A DNA stretch of 64,000 bases. Source: Moniliella sp. 'wahieum'. Lineage: Eukaryota > Basidiomycota > Moniliellomycetes > Moniliellales > Moniliellaceae. This document shows, piece after piece, positions 10,966 through 21,141 of this stretch. Within the stretch, counting starts at the first letter, position 1, and every line of letters begins with the position of its first letter. Where the stretch lies: the NCBI GenBank assembly GCA_003971905.1, contig RSEE01000101.1, positions 160,970 to 224,969 on the forward strand, written 5' to 3'. The position numbers and the translations under genes were made by a program. The notes under the pieces were generated by a model, which saw nothing but the letters and a program-made list of their open reading frames with translations, did no database searches and was not told where the DNA came from.

Positions 10966-11938
10966 TTACTGCGCCGGCACATTCAGTCTGGTCACGTGCA
11001 TCTGTGTCAGTCACTCGCCCGTCTTTCTCCTCCCCCCCCCCACAAGCAGTCCCAGAGGTACCAACGTACAGCATGCCGTTGCCGTGGGGCAGGTACGTCA
11101 CGTTGCGGCTGTTGGCCAGCGTCGACGCAATGTCCTTCGACGCATCGATCCGGCGGATGGTCAGACCATCACCCGCCTTCTCCAGCGCAGCCGAAATCGT
11201 AGAGGCAGCCTCGGCCTCACCCTCGGAGCGGATGACGGACGCTTGCCGCTCCTGCTCCGCCTTCTCGACGACAAACTTGGCCCGCTCGGCATCTTGCTGC
11301 GCAATCTGCTTTGCTCCACCGCCTTGGTAAACTCACGTCCAAACGTCAGGTGCGTGATGGAGACATCCTCGAGGATAATGTTGAACTCGCGTGCCCTCCG
11401 CAGCAGGTCTTCGCGGATCCGCGCCGAGACCACCTCGCGCTGGGTGATGAGTTCGGCCGCGTCAAACTGCGCCACGGTCGCCTTGAGCACTCGTTGCCGA
11501 TCGACGGCAGCACACGCTCGTCATAGTCGAGCCCCAGGCCCTGGTAAATGCTGGAGAGGTGCTGCACATCGGGGCGGGAGAGCACACGGAGCGAGAGGGT
11601 GATCATCTGCAGGTCCTTGGAGCCGGTGGTGGTGGAGATGGTGCGGGGCTTGATGCGCACGTCGTACAGGATGGCGCGCTGGAGCCAGGGGATGAGGAAG
11701 TGGGTGCCCTCGCCGGTGGCCTGGGGCTTGACACCAGCAAAGCGGTCAAACATCACGGCACGGTAGCCGCCGGGGACATCGTACAGGCTGGCCTGCACGC
11801 CCATGGCGGCGACGCCGAGGGGGACTGGGGGGAGGGGAGCAGGTGAGCGGTGAGCGGTGAGCAGGGCAGACGCAGGCAGCAGGCAGGGCAGGGATACGCA
11901 CTGGCAAAGCGCGAGAAGATGCTGGCAGCCTGGCTCAT
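10966..11938 (-). CDS. PHB1: Prohibitin-1
   Basis: Subunit of the ring-shaped prohibitin complex of the mitochondrial inner membrane, a chaperone and regulator of m-AAA protease, partnered by PHB2. The protein opens [12 protein letters not shown], then after an intron [20 protein letters not shown] (N-terminal membrane anchor), [57 protein letters not shown] and [19 protein letters not shown] and NVTYLP mark it as PHB1 rather than PHB2. One G is missing near 11490 ([12 protein letters not shown]) and one A near 11311 ([13 protein letters not shown]). A second intron at 11002-11065 would add a 12-codon last exon ending NVPAQ and a stop at 10966; the product would be about 277 residues, normal for the family. 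Divergent with the SWI3-like gene. Confidence 0.93.
11002..11065 (-). other. Probable last intron of PHB1
   Basis: After GMLY the sequence GTTGGT opens a G-rich stretch with a TGACTGACACAG end (branch-like TGAC and AG). Splicing leads to a 36-base final exon. If unspliced, the frame runs 80 more residues of low-complexity sequence. Confidence 0.5.
11825..11901 (-). other. First intron of PHB1
   Basis: Donor GTGCGT after FSRFA and acceptor CCCCAG before IPLGVAAMG. Splicing keeps the frame and joins the presequence to the conserved core. Length 77 bases. Confidence 0.8.
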
Positions 11939-12226
11939 GGCGGTGGGGAGGCAGCGGTGGCGTGGGCTGGGCGGGCTGGGACTGGGCTGGGGCGTGCGCG
12001 GTGCGAAGGGCGGCGGGAATGCCTGCGGCCGAGCCCGAGCGCCGGCGGAATGCACTCCTTCGGGCGGCATTCCGCGCGGGCGTTACCTAAGGCGGGATTA
12101 CGTACACCGGGGGGGTGGGTGGGGGGCGGACGCAAGCAACGCGTCGCGCACCGCGCAGAGCCAAGCAAGCGCACAGCCGAACGAACGCCTGCGGGCCGAA
12201 CACCGTTGAGCTCCACCCACGCCCAC
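11939..12226. promoter_or_regulatory. Divergent promoter PHB1 / SWI3-like with GGCGGAATGC inverted repeat
   Basis: The arms GCGGAATGC (12045-12053) and GCATTCCGC (12067-12075) form a perfect 9-base inverted repeat with a 13-base spacer. A related GGCGGGAATGCC sits at 12011-12022. The same half-site occurs in three other promoter regions of this window. Confidence 0.5.
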
Positions 12227-14472
12227 ATGCCCGCCCCGCGCCTCGACCCCCCGCCCACTCCCAGCTGCGGCGCGTCGTCCTGCCCTCGTCGCCGCCGACG
12301 CCCCCGCCCCCCCCCACGCCCTCCGCCACACTCACCGCCCCCATCGCCCAGCTCGCCGCCAGCATCCAGCGCTTCCAGGCCACCCACCTCGCCCCGCCGG
12401 CCCCGCGCCCGCCAACCCCGCCGCCGCCGCGCGCGACCTTGCCGAACGCCACCCGACCTGTCTCCCCCTCCCCGCAGCGCATTCAGCCTCGCCGGCGACC
12501 CGCCCCCCCTGCCGCCCTCGTCCGCATCGCCCCCCCATCTACGCCGACGCCCACCTCCGCACCGATGCCGACCCGCTCGACGACGCCCACACCCTTCTTC
12601 TCCCACCTCCTCGCCCAGCTCACCCAGCACCTCCCGCTGCCCGCGTCCTCCTGGCGCATTTCCACCCCGCACCACCCCTCCCGAAGCAGCTGGCTCTGCC
12701 AAGGCCATGGCCCAGTTCCTCGATCGTACGTCTCTGCTCCGAACCATCCTGACTTCCCGTACTGACATTGCCCCCCCGCCCCGCAGTCACTTGGACCAAC
12801 AATCCCGACAATGCGACCCACCTCGTCTACCCCGCCGCTGACACGCCACCACCCAGCGCCTCCACCAGCGACCGCGCCCCTGTCGCTCTCAGCATGACCT
12901 GGCTCGAGACCAGTGTCGCACAAAATACTGTCTTGGACGTGGCAGACTACATGATTCCTGTGCGCGGGCCCAAACGTGCCACGCCCGATCATCCCGACCC
13001 GTATCCGCCATCGGACAAGCATGGACGCCATCACGGTCCTCCTGTCCCCCTTTCGGGCGATGAGGCGATCGAGATCTTAGAAGAAACGGTGGCCCAATCC
13101 GCCCCCGAAGGCGGGTGGAAACTTCCTTCCCGAGCCCACTGGTTTTCTCTCGACTCGGTCCATCCCATCGAGCGCAAAGCCCTGCCCGAATTTTTCTCGG
13201 GCACGAACCGAAGCAAAACGCCAGCACTGTACTGCAAATACCGTCGCTTCCTCGTGCTCACGTACCGACTCAACCCCGAAGAATACCTGACGCTCACAGC
13301 GTGCCGGCGAGTGTTGGCTGGCGATGTGTGGGGATTGATGCGGATCCACAAATTTCTCGACCTGTGGGGGGTGATCAATACCCAGGTGCCTGCCTCGCGT
13401 CGGCCACAAAAGTTGCAACCGGCGTTTACAGGTCACTTTCGTCTTCTCCTCGACACACCCCAGGGGCTGCGACCGATGGAGCCGGCTGCAGGCTCAGAAT
13501 CCAAGGGTTCCCTCCCCCTTCGCACTGGCATCTACCAGACGCGCACCACATCGGTCCCCATGGTCCGTGGAAGACGCTCAGTCGGTTCTTCTCGACCGCA
13601 CGTGCCTTCCACCCCCAGCCACGTGCGATACGTGTGGCACCGTCTGCGACGAACGGTACATTCTACTTGCTGTCGGACCTGGTCCAGTGTTATGTAGCAC
13701 CTGCTACGCTGCCGCCCGCTTCCCAGCGCCGCTCAGGGCATCTGACTTTCTCCGTCTGCCCGCGCGCGAGGCGAGCGAAACGAACCAACGCGCATGGTCC
13801 CAGACCGAAACTCTCCAGTTGCTTCATGCGCTGCAGCAATATGGAACGTCTTGGACGCGCGTGTCAGGTAGTGGCTACTCGTTCGGCGCAGGAATGTGCA
13901 CTTCACTTTCTCCAGTTGCCCATTGAGGACCGCTTCCTCCCCGCCTGCACGGAACGCGACGTGGTCACGAACGACTGGGCTGGACTTCGCTTGCTCTCCC
14001 GCCTGGCCCGCCGGAATTGGCACGAAGCGCAGCCCAAAAGGCGATTGCAGCGTTGGATCGGGCTGTGGCCAAGGACGAAGGGGAAGAAGGCAAGCTCAAT
14101 GGTCATAGCAATGGCCATGGTCCAGCAAATGGGTACGAGGAACCAGAGACAATGCGTGCTGGTGACCCCGTCGTAACTGTATCTTCCTCTGCGGGGGCGC
14201 AAACGGACGAACCGCCGTGCCAGCGTACGACGCTGCGTATCCGATCCACCGAAGAAGAACGTGAGACGCAAGCATCCTTCTTTGCTCTGGCACGGGCTCA
14301 GATGGATCGGTACGCAGCGCGAATGGAGCAGGTGGCAGCGTACGATGCGCGCCTGGCGGTCGAACGTCAAGTTTTGGCCAAACAAGAACGACAAGTTTAT
14401 TCCCAACGCTTGCTCGTCCGCCAACGAATTCACCAACTTTCTCTCTTGCTCCAACAACCTCCCCGCACCTGA
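12227..14472 (+). CDS. SWI3/RSC8/SMARCC-type chromatin remodelling subunit
   Basis: Scaffold subunit of SWI/SNF- or RSC-type nucleosome remodellers. After a Pro/Arg-rich N-terminus (ATG 12227) comes an N-terminal module like that of animal SMARCC (NNPDNATHLVYPAADT, ALSMTWLETS). A SWIRM domain follows (LPSRAHWFSLDSVHPIERKA to RIHKFLDLWGVINTQ, about 13115-13385), a zinc-binding module (CDTCGTVCDERYILL...VLCSTCYAAARFP, about 13625-13735), and a SANT domain (AWSQTETLQLLHALQQYGTS, then SAQECALHFLQLPIEDRFL). The C-terminal coiled coil ends with RQRIHQLSLLLQQPPRT. Frameshifts lie near 13480-13560, 13870 and 14030; intron at 12726-12786. The SMARCC-like N-terminal module is unlike the shorter yeast Swi3 form. 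Which complex it joins cannot be told from sequence. Confidence 0.88.
12726..12786 (+). other. Intron in SWI3-like gene
   Basis: Donor GTACGT after AMAQFLD and acceptor CCGCAG before TWTNNPDNATH. The join keeps the open frame. Length 61 bases. Confidence 0.8.
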
Positions 14473-15387
14473 CTGCCTGCGGTCGGCAACGTAGTTGGCA
14501 TCGTACCCCAACCCCCTGCTTAGCCCACCCACCCCGACCCGGGCCTTGGGTTCTTCCCGCAGTCAAATCAGACTCGAACGGTTCGCTGGGGCACTGGCTC
14601 TGGCACTTGGCTCTGGCACGAGGGCAGGTGCACCGTGCTGCGTGCTACGCTGCCCACGCCAAACAGCACAAATGGATCCTATGGTTCTTTTGGTTGGTAT
14701 CAAGGGTGACATGGCGACATGTGACGAGGGAACCTTCATTGAACAGACGGAGACAACGGTATAAAATAGTGGCCACAGTGCATTGAAGCAGTTGCGCACG
14801 GGAACGAATCCGCGCGCCAGCGCGCATCGCCGATCAATTGGGAGAGGGCAGGGAACCCTAGCACTACCCTCTAACACACTCTTCTATTGCGTTGTTTTCT
14901 TTTCGTCGCTGTCTAAAAGCAATGGTTTGTAGGTTTTCCCCACGGTCCACTGGCGTCTCCCCCTACTCTCCACGCCAATTGGATCAACCCGGTGGTACAG
15001 GCAACTCCTCCTCTTCGTTGCTCCTCCGTCTGCCGGCCTCGTCCTCCAGCTCCCGTCTTCAGCTCTCCGTCCCTCAAGACAACCTAGTTCACGTGTGCCT
15101 CCCAGGTGCCACGTCGACGTCCAGCTTAGTTCAGCCACGGGTGATCCCGCTTCCAGTCACGCCGCCCCCAGTTCCAGTCCAGATCCAGCTCTGGCAGGGT
15201 TTGTCCTCCACTCCCCCTCCCTGTCCCTGAGCCCGAAGGCTTCAGACACGCTCCTGCCGCCCAAGCTGGTGCTATAAGCAGTCTTGCCACACTTGCAGCC
15301 GCCCGAGCTATTAGTACTACACCAGCCACCAACCGGCCCACCACCCTCGTGTCTCCATCCACACACCCTGCGGGATAGCAGACACGC
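14473..15387. other. Spacer and possible 5' coding part of the carrier-like gene
   Basis: No conserved domain is visible. Between about 14890 and 15365 the DNA is Ser/Pro-coding in changing frames and could be an N-terminal, low-complexity part of the downstream carrier-like protein, read through frameshifts. Part of it (15010-15310) has a decayed copy near 18341-18645. A TATA-like GGTATAAAATAG lies at 14758-14769. Confidence 0.4.
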
Positions 15388-16986
15388 ATGTCCAATCCCA
15401 ACAGCAGTGCCACCTCGGCCAGCTTGCTGCCTGACAGCGGTCTGTCTGACGCAGAAATCGTCAATGTAAACCGCATGCTTGAGGCGTTCTTTGTTCTGGT
15501 GGCTCACCTGATTGTAGGAGGCCTGTTTCTACACCCGCTCCGCAGTTCTTTGGCACGGGCACGCGCCAACTGGGCCCCCCGGAGCCTCACCCCTGCTGCT
15601 CCCCAGCAGGGCTTACCTGCTGTCCCCACTTCGGTCCTCCGTGTACTCATCCGCACGTGGAACGCTGAGGGGGTACGCGGCCTCCTACGCGGAGTGCGGT
15701 TGTGGACACTGCGTGCCTTACTCCTTGGCCTTCTGGAACCTGTTCGCCCACCCTTCGCTCATGCGACACCGTGCTGAGCTCGAAGCCTCCACCAGCTCCC
15801 TAACTTTGCCGGGCAACTTTACCGCCCTCACCACGCACATCACCCACCCGAGCTTGACGCCATCCTAGTTGCTTTCCCTTCCACAACATACAACGATTTG
15901 TATATACACAACGGCACTGCCAAAATCCCTCCCATGTTGTCAGCATCCTGGATCAACATGACCCTCTGGCCTTATGCGGTGTCTGGAGAAGAGATTCCCA
16001 GAAGTTCACGAGGTGAAGTCGTGTTCGCGTGGAGGGTGACCGTGGGAAGGAGGCTGAGGAAGATCCAACAGGAAAAGGAACGATGGCACGTGCCGATATT
16101 TGGCGACGCATCTCTTCCTTTTCTCACTACGGTGGGTTTGGTCGTTTTCAACTTGGTCTTGCTCCCAATCAGTGTTATCATGACGCGGTTCGTCTCCCCC
16201 TCCGCTACAACAGCCGCTGAGACTGACAAGTGATCACTACAGCGCCTACCTCTCCACTCATGCCTTGCATGTTCATACTCCATGGAAGAGCCTAAAGTTG
16301 CTACTAACGGAGCGGGAACGCAAACGGCCCTATCTTCTCTGGACGTTGCCCGGTGCAGCGTCCGCGTGGGCACTACACGCGTTGCTTTTCTCGTTTGTCG
16401 TACCCGTGGTGCACTACTGGTCGATGAACACCGCCGAGGAATTTTTACACAGCCATATACCCACGTACGCGCGTCTGCATACCGCATTCAAGCAGGAACC
16501 CAGCTTCGGCATTCGTGCAGTTCTGCTGTTTGTGGTAACCAGCGTGACGTATTGGTTATGGGCCTTCTGTCTCCTTGCTATCGTCCCGCCCTTGGAGACA
16601 GCGATGGTACGATTGGCGAGTCAGGGGGCCCCGGAGCCCGAAGAGGACGCCCTGCAGATGCGCCGCAGGGATGGGGACGAAAGCGGGAGCGAGACCGAGT
16701 TTGACCTTACGACGGGTGCGGAGGAAGGCACCCCGCTCCGCCCGGGCGTTGGGTGGAAGGAGTAGCTACTCCACCTGTTCCCAAGGCGGTCGTGCTCCGC
16801 ACTGCGCGGCCTTACACTGGGCTATGGGACTGCATCGCTACCATGAGACGGGAAGAGGGATGGGGTAGTCTCTACCGTGGCTGGGGGCTGGCATTTTTCA
16901 TTCTCTTTTTCAGTAATGGCCCCACGTTCAGCCGCATCATATTCCTAACAAAAAAACCACCCTCCTACTCCGTCCCGGCTTTTTAG
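15388..16986 (+). CDS. Atypical mitochondrial-carrier-like membrane protein
   Basis: Hydrophobic segments and two carrier-type helix-loop signatures are seen: TWNAEGVRGLLRGVRLWTLR (about 15657-15716) and, near the end, YTGLWDCIATMRREEGWGSLYRGWG (about 16816-16890). Both match the hydrophilic loop of mitochondrial carriers (x-EG-x-GLYRG), but the usual PX[DE]XX[KR] motifs are not seen. Between them lie an N-glycosylation-like NGTAKIPP stretch, a membrane span (FLTTVGLVVFNLVLLPISVIM) and another pair at 16350-16580. The layout recalls modified carriers such as fungal Ugo1, which work in outer-membrane fusion rather than transport; that is inference. ATG 15388 is the first plausible start, but coding may begin upstream. 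Frameshifts near 15770, 15870 and 16750; intron at 16188-16242. Confidence 0.6.
16188..16242 (+). other. Intron in carrier-like gene
   Basis: Donor GTTCGT within SVIMTR and acceptor CTACAG. Splicing joins MTR to AYLSTHALHVHTPW in frame and removes an in-frame stop. Length 55 bases. Confidence 0.75.
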
Positions 16987-18340
16987 GGTAAAGCCTCGTT
17001 CCACCCTTCTATCGATGGTGTGCGACAGAAGAGGGTCCAGGCCTGCTGGCGACTCCACTGGTTTCCTCGCCCGTGACAATAGGGGTTGGATCGGGTTAAA
17101 AAGAGTCGAACAATACCACCATCATCCAGGTGCTGGTCAACTAAGTAGTAAAGCCACATTGAACTAAGTCAATTCAACTTTTTGTTTGGGAAAGGAGGCC
17201 TACAGGTCTCTAGTATACTACTACTAGTAAAACCACAACATAGGGGGGAAAAATAACTGCACGTCAATGTGCAATAGCCATCTAATGATGACAGCTAATC
17301 CAACCGTCGAGAGACTGACGCCAAAACGGTAGTCCAAACGCACTTTGCGAGCAAGTAGCCCCCCACTGCACGCATCGCAGGCATCAGCTTCTCATCGCCG
17401 GCTTCACCACGGCTAAGCGACGGTCACATTATCCCCTAAGCCCTAAGGCATAGTAGTAGCCCTCCCTTCAGTTTCACAATGGAACTTGAATTCACCTTTT
17501 CATGCTTCAAGCGCCAATATATAGACGGTGGGTACGTCGTGTGCATCAGCTGCTGTGGACATCCGAAGCAGAACTATAGGAGTGGTGTTGATTCTTCCAG
17601 TTCCCGCTTTGCATTCCGAGGTTTCATGCTATTGACCGATTGTGTATAGACATATTATGGACAACTAACTACCATATATTGATGCGATCAAGTTGATGCG
17701 CGCGATAGATTACGTTGAGACGTGGGACACGTTGAACGTTGAGATCTGGGAGGTCTGAGATCCCTCCATATTGGCGCGTTCAACAAGTTCAACTATAATG
17801 CAGCGAAGATAACCATCGCCCACCGTCGCAGGCCGTCGCCCCCAAAAACTGTCATGGGCGGCGTTGGGTCCAAAAGAAGAGATCTGATCCAATCTAAGGC
17901 GCGCCTACTCTGCACATGCCCAGGAGAGCGCGCTCCCAAGTCCAACCTGGTTTGACGACGGTTGGTTGTTGGTTGAACGAGATGTACGGTGGCCCGAGGA
18001 GCCATGCGTCCGCGCGACAATCGTCGCCGACGCCCAAGTGCATTAATACAAGTCGGATGGCCCCAATAAGGCCACCAAAAAAGGTTTCAGTATCTTTTTG
18101 CTACGACTGTCGCCTCCGTCCCCGTTTCCTCTTCCTTTCTCTGTTTTGCACCTGAGGCAATCAAGCCCTCTTTTAACATATCTTCCTTTCTACACCCCCC
18201 CTTGAATCCGTTTTCCTTTTTGATCGAGCCTGTACCCCTGTGGTTGATGCGGATCATTTCCCCCACACCTTACATTATGGTCTCCTCTCGTCCTCTCGTC
18301 CCTTCCCTTCTCCTTTTCCATCCAATTGATTCAGTACAGG
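16987..18340. other. Gene-poor, lower-GC intergenic region
   Basis: No coding sequence is supported. GC is visibly lower than in the genes. A 13-base word CTAGTATACTACT (17210-17222) recurs at 44578-44590, and ACATCCGAAGCAGAACTA (about 17560-17577) recurs near 23424. No terminal repeats or transposase fragments were recognised. Confidence 0.45.
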
Positions 18341-18720
18341 CATCCTCCTCGTCTTAGCTCCCACTGTCTTTCCCGACCTCGTCCTCCAGCTCTCCATCCG
18401 TCCAGTCGCGCGAGCCTTCCTTCAGCCGCGTCGAGTCCCCGTATCAGCTTCTCGCGTGGGTTGCTTTCCAGCCACATGGCCAGCCGTCTGTGTCCAGTCT
18501 TACTAGCTCTTCTGGCAGTGGTTGTCCGTCATTGCCTCCTCCCGTCCCTAAGCCCAGGAAGTTTCATAGTATATGTAACTATAACGGCCCACTGGTCGGT
18601 GCAGACGCAACCTTCTTGCCACACGTGCGGCCGCCTCGGCTTCGTGCCCAAATGCCTCTCTTCGTCCCTAGCTCTGCTCGATCCACCGACTAGCCCAAGC
18701 CCGAAACTACCCTGAGTTGA
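18341..18720 (+). pseudogene. Decayed copy of the 5' side of the carrier-like locus
   Basis: This stretch aligns collinearly with 15010-15310, about 3.32 kb away. Shared blocks in order are CCTCGTCCTCCAGCTC (15037 and 18377), an AGCTCT-CTGGCAG block (15187 and 18506), CCCTGAGCCC/CCCTAAGCCC (15226 and 18545) and TTGCCACAC-TGC-GCCGCC (15285 and 18614). No long reading frame is kept and the carrier domain itself is absent. It reads as an old, partial tandem duplication. Confidence 0.55.
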
Positions 18721-19930
18721 CCTACCGTCTCGTGGGAATGTACCCCATAACCCTGGCGGCGCCCGCACCGTGACAAATACTTTCATCCACATCTCACTGC
18801 AGTGCTTCATGTGTGTGCTAGTATTCATTGAGCAGAGAGACCTTTTTGTGGTCTATACTCGTGAGATCTGGGATTAAGGGGCACAGAATGGGTGTAGAAG
18901 GAGAACGTTGGTAGGATGGGCAGGCGCAGATCGGGGTGTGCTGGTACATATTAATACGTATGAAGGAGAGACTGCACGACTAGAGATCACAGTGCAGTGA
19001 GATAGGTCGATAAGGAGAGGAGCACAGAGTAATGCCCTTCGGGGGATGGGGAAAGAATGGTATAACCGAGATGGGATGGCAGCGTGACCAGGCCGGCCCC
19101 GGTAGTAGCCCGATCTACTTGTTCCAGCCACATGTGAATGATGCCTGAGGCCTGAGGAGAATAGGACACGCAACGTAGTGTGGAAATGTGACATGTGTAT
19201 GTTGGCCATATAATGTGCTGTCACACGCACGTGCCTGTCACCGCCATGTTCTCTCTGTATTAGGACGTGCTAGTAGAGGGAGTATAGGGGTTGGTCCGCT
19301 CATTACCTCTCCGATCTCAGCTACCTTCAAGCTTCAAAAGCTATAGGCAAGCTGCAACTCGCCGCGTGTCATCATGTCATCCACCTTCATCGACCACCGA
19401 TCATCAACAAGCGGTCACTAGAGTATCGTGTCCAGCCGGCATGTCTCTTGCAGCTTCATCTTCTCTCGCCTCCCTTGCCTTTGCATGTGGACGTGAGACT
19501 GGTATTGGCATTCATTGTTACTTTTACTGCTATATCAGTCTCTGTGTCCCTCTGCCTCTCCCTCGCCCTGTCCTACTAGTTCTTGGTAGTAATAACGCCC
19601 ACACCTTTCGGCGATTCTTGGGCGACCCAGCTCAGTACAACAGTACGCTGTACTCAAGTGTGCTGCCCGCATTGTCTCCCCGCTTTGCGCTCGCAACGGT
19701 CTAGTTGGCCGCTTGGCCGTCGTCGTACACCGTCCTAGCCCCAGGGTTAATGCATGCAATGAAAAGCCATATATATGGGCACATGTGAATTCAACAGGCG
19801 CCAGCTACACTTTGACTTCCCCCACAAAAAGCTGCTGGTCGATGGTGGATCTGGGGACCCGAGTGCCCAAGCACCCAAGCAATGGAGAAACCCAAGATGG
19901 CGTGACCTCAAACCGTGCGACAGAGGCGGG
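18721..19930. other. Gene-free region
   Basis: Lower-GC sequence with only short, unconvincing reading frames, the longest on the plus strand at 19291-19704. Nothing recognisable. It holds the 3' end of the aldo-keto reductase transcript. Confidence 0.4.
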
Positions 19931-21141
19931 TTACTTGGAGCTCATTTGCAATTTGCCTCCCGACAGGCCGCCAGTGGAGGAAGAAGTGCGACGCGAGCCC
20001 GGGGCCGAGGTGCCGGCTGGTCCCAACTTGCCCATCTTCATGCCTTCGTCCAAATTGTTGAGCAGGTCCATATCGTCCTGGTCCAGGTCAAAGTCAAACA
20101 AGTCGGCGTTGGCTTCGATGCGCGACTTGGTAAGCGATTTGGGCAGGATAATGTTGCCAATGTTCATGCCCCACTTGAGCAAGATCTGCGCGGCCGACTT
20201 GTTGTGTTTTTTGGCAATGGCCAAAATCTCCGGGCGGTCCAGGGCGGCACCCTGAGCCATGGGCGAGTAGGCTTGCACATGAATCCCACGCTCCATCGTC
20301 GCTTGCCGCAAATCGTCGTGCTGGAAAAAGGGATGCGACTCAATCTGGTTGACGGCGGGCTTGATCTGCGCATGGGCCAACAAATCGTCCAACTCTTCCA
20401 CATCAAAGTTGGATACCCCAATCGACTTGATCTTGCCCGCATATACAGCAGCTTCCATCGCCTTCCATGCCTCCAACCGCGTGTTCCGGTCGGCCCAGGC
20501 GAATGGAGTAGGTAGAGGTCCATATAGTCCAACCCCAGCTTGCTCAGCGACTCGTCAATCGCCTCCGCCGCCCGCTCGTGGTCGGCATCCCAGAGTTTGG
20601 ACGTGACAAAAATCTCTTCGCGCGGAGTGCCGGTGCGCTGGATAAAGTCGCGCACCGCACGTCCCACGGCCTCCTCGTTGGCATACCGAGCGGCTGGACA
20701 GAGACAAGGCGGGGAAGGGATGTGTATTGGTCAGTACATTGGCAACGCAAGGCAAAGAGGAAAACAAGGAAAGCAACCAATAGGCACGGAGCCTAAGCCG
20801 AGGAAGAGGAAGAAGAGGTGGGGGTGGTGGATGTCGAAGAGGAGAAGAAGAGAAAAAGGGAAACACAACGTACCCGAGTCGACATGGCGATAGCCCGCCT
20901 CAAACGCCCATTTGACGGCATCCTCCGTGGTGGAATCGTTGGGGGCCTTGTACACGCCGAGGGCAACGACGGGGATGTAATGGCCCGAGTTGAGCTTGAT
21001 CTTGGTGTCGGTGACCGAGGAGCGGCGGCGCTCGCCATCGAGCAGGCCTGGGCGGTTGGAGCCCTTGCGGTAGGCCTGGGGGGACTGGTCCTGGAAGGCC
21101 TTGTGGGCCTGGAAGGCAGCAACGTCGATCGTGTCGGTCAT
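19931..21141 (-). CDS. Aldo-keto reductase
   Basis: NADPH-dependent oxidoreductase of the AKR superfamily, (beta/alpha)8 fold, reducing aldehydes or ketones. Motifs in order: [28 protein letters not shown] then [10 protein letters not shown] (catalytic Asp and Tyr), VTSKLWDAD (catalytic Lys), YMDLYLLH (catalytic His), [35 protein letters not shown] and [16 protein letters not shown] (cofactor-binding). All four catalytic residues are present. Start ATG at 21141, product about 343 residues, slightly long because of an N-terminal extension of about 45 residues and a Ser/Gly-rich tail. One T is missing near 20510 ([16 protein letters not shown]). Intron at 20694-20873. The substrate cannot be inferred. 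It is the only gene in about 7.4 kb. Confidence 0.92.
20694..20873 (-). other. Intron in aldo-keto reductase gene
   Basis: Donor GTACGT after RHVDSG and acceptor CTGTCCAG. The junction rebuilds [14 protein letters not shown], which contains catalytic Asp and Tyr on either side of the splice site. Length 180 bases, the longest intron placed with confidence here. Confidence 0.85.

Noticed and set aside
14892-15230. Independent small Ser/Pro-rich protein ahead of the carrier-like gene
   Set aside because: Low-complexity and part of the duplicated stretch; more likely leader or 5' coding sequence of the carrier-like gene.
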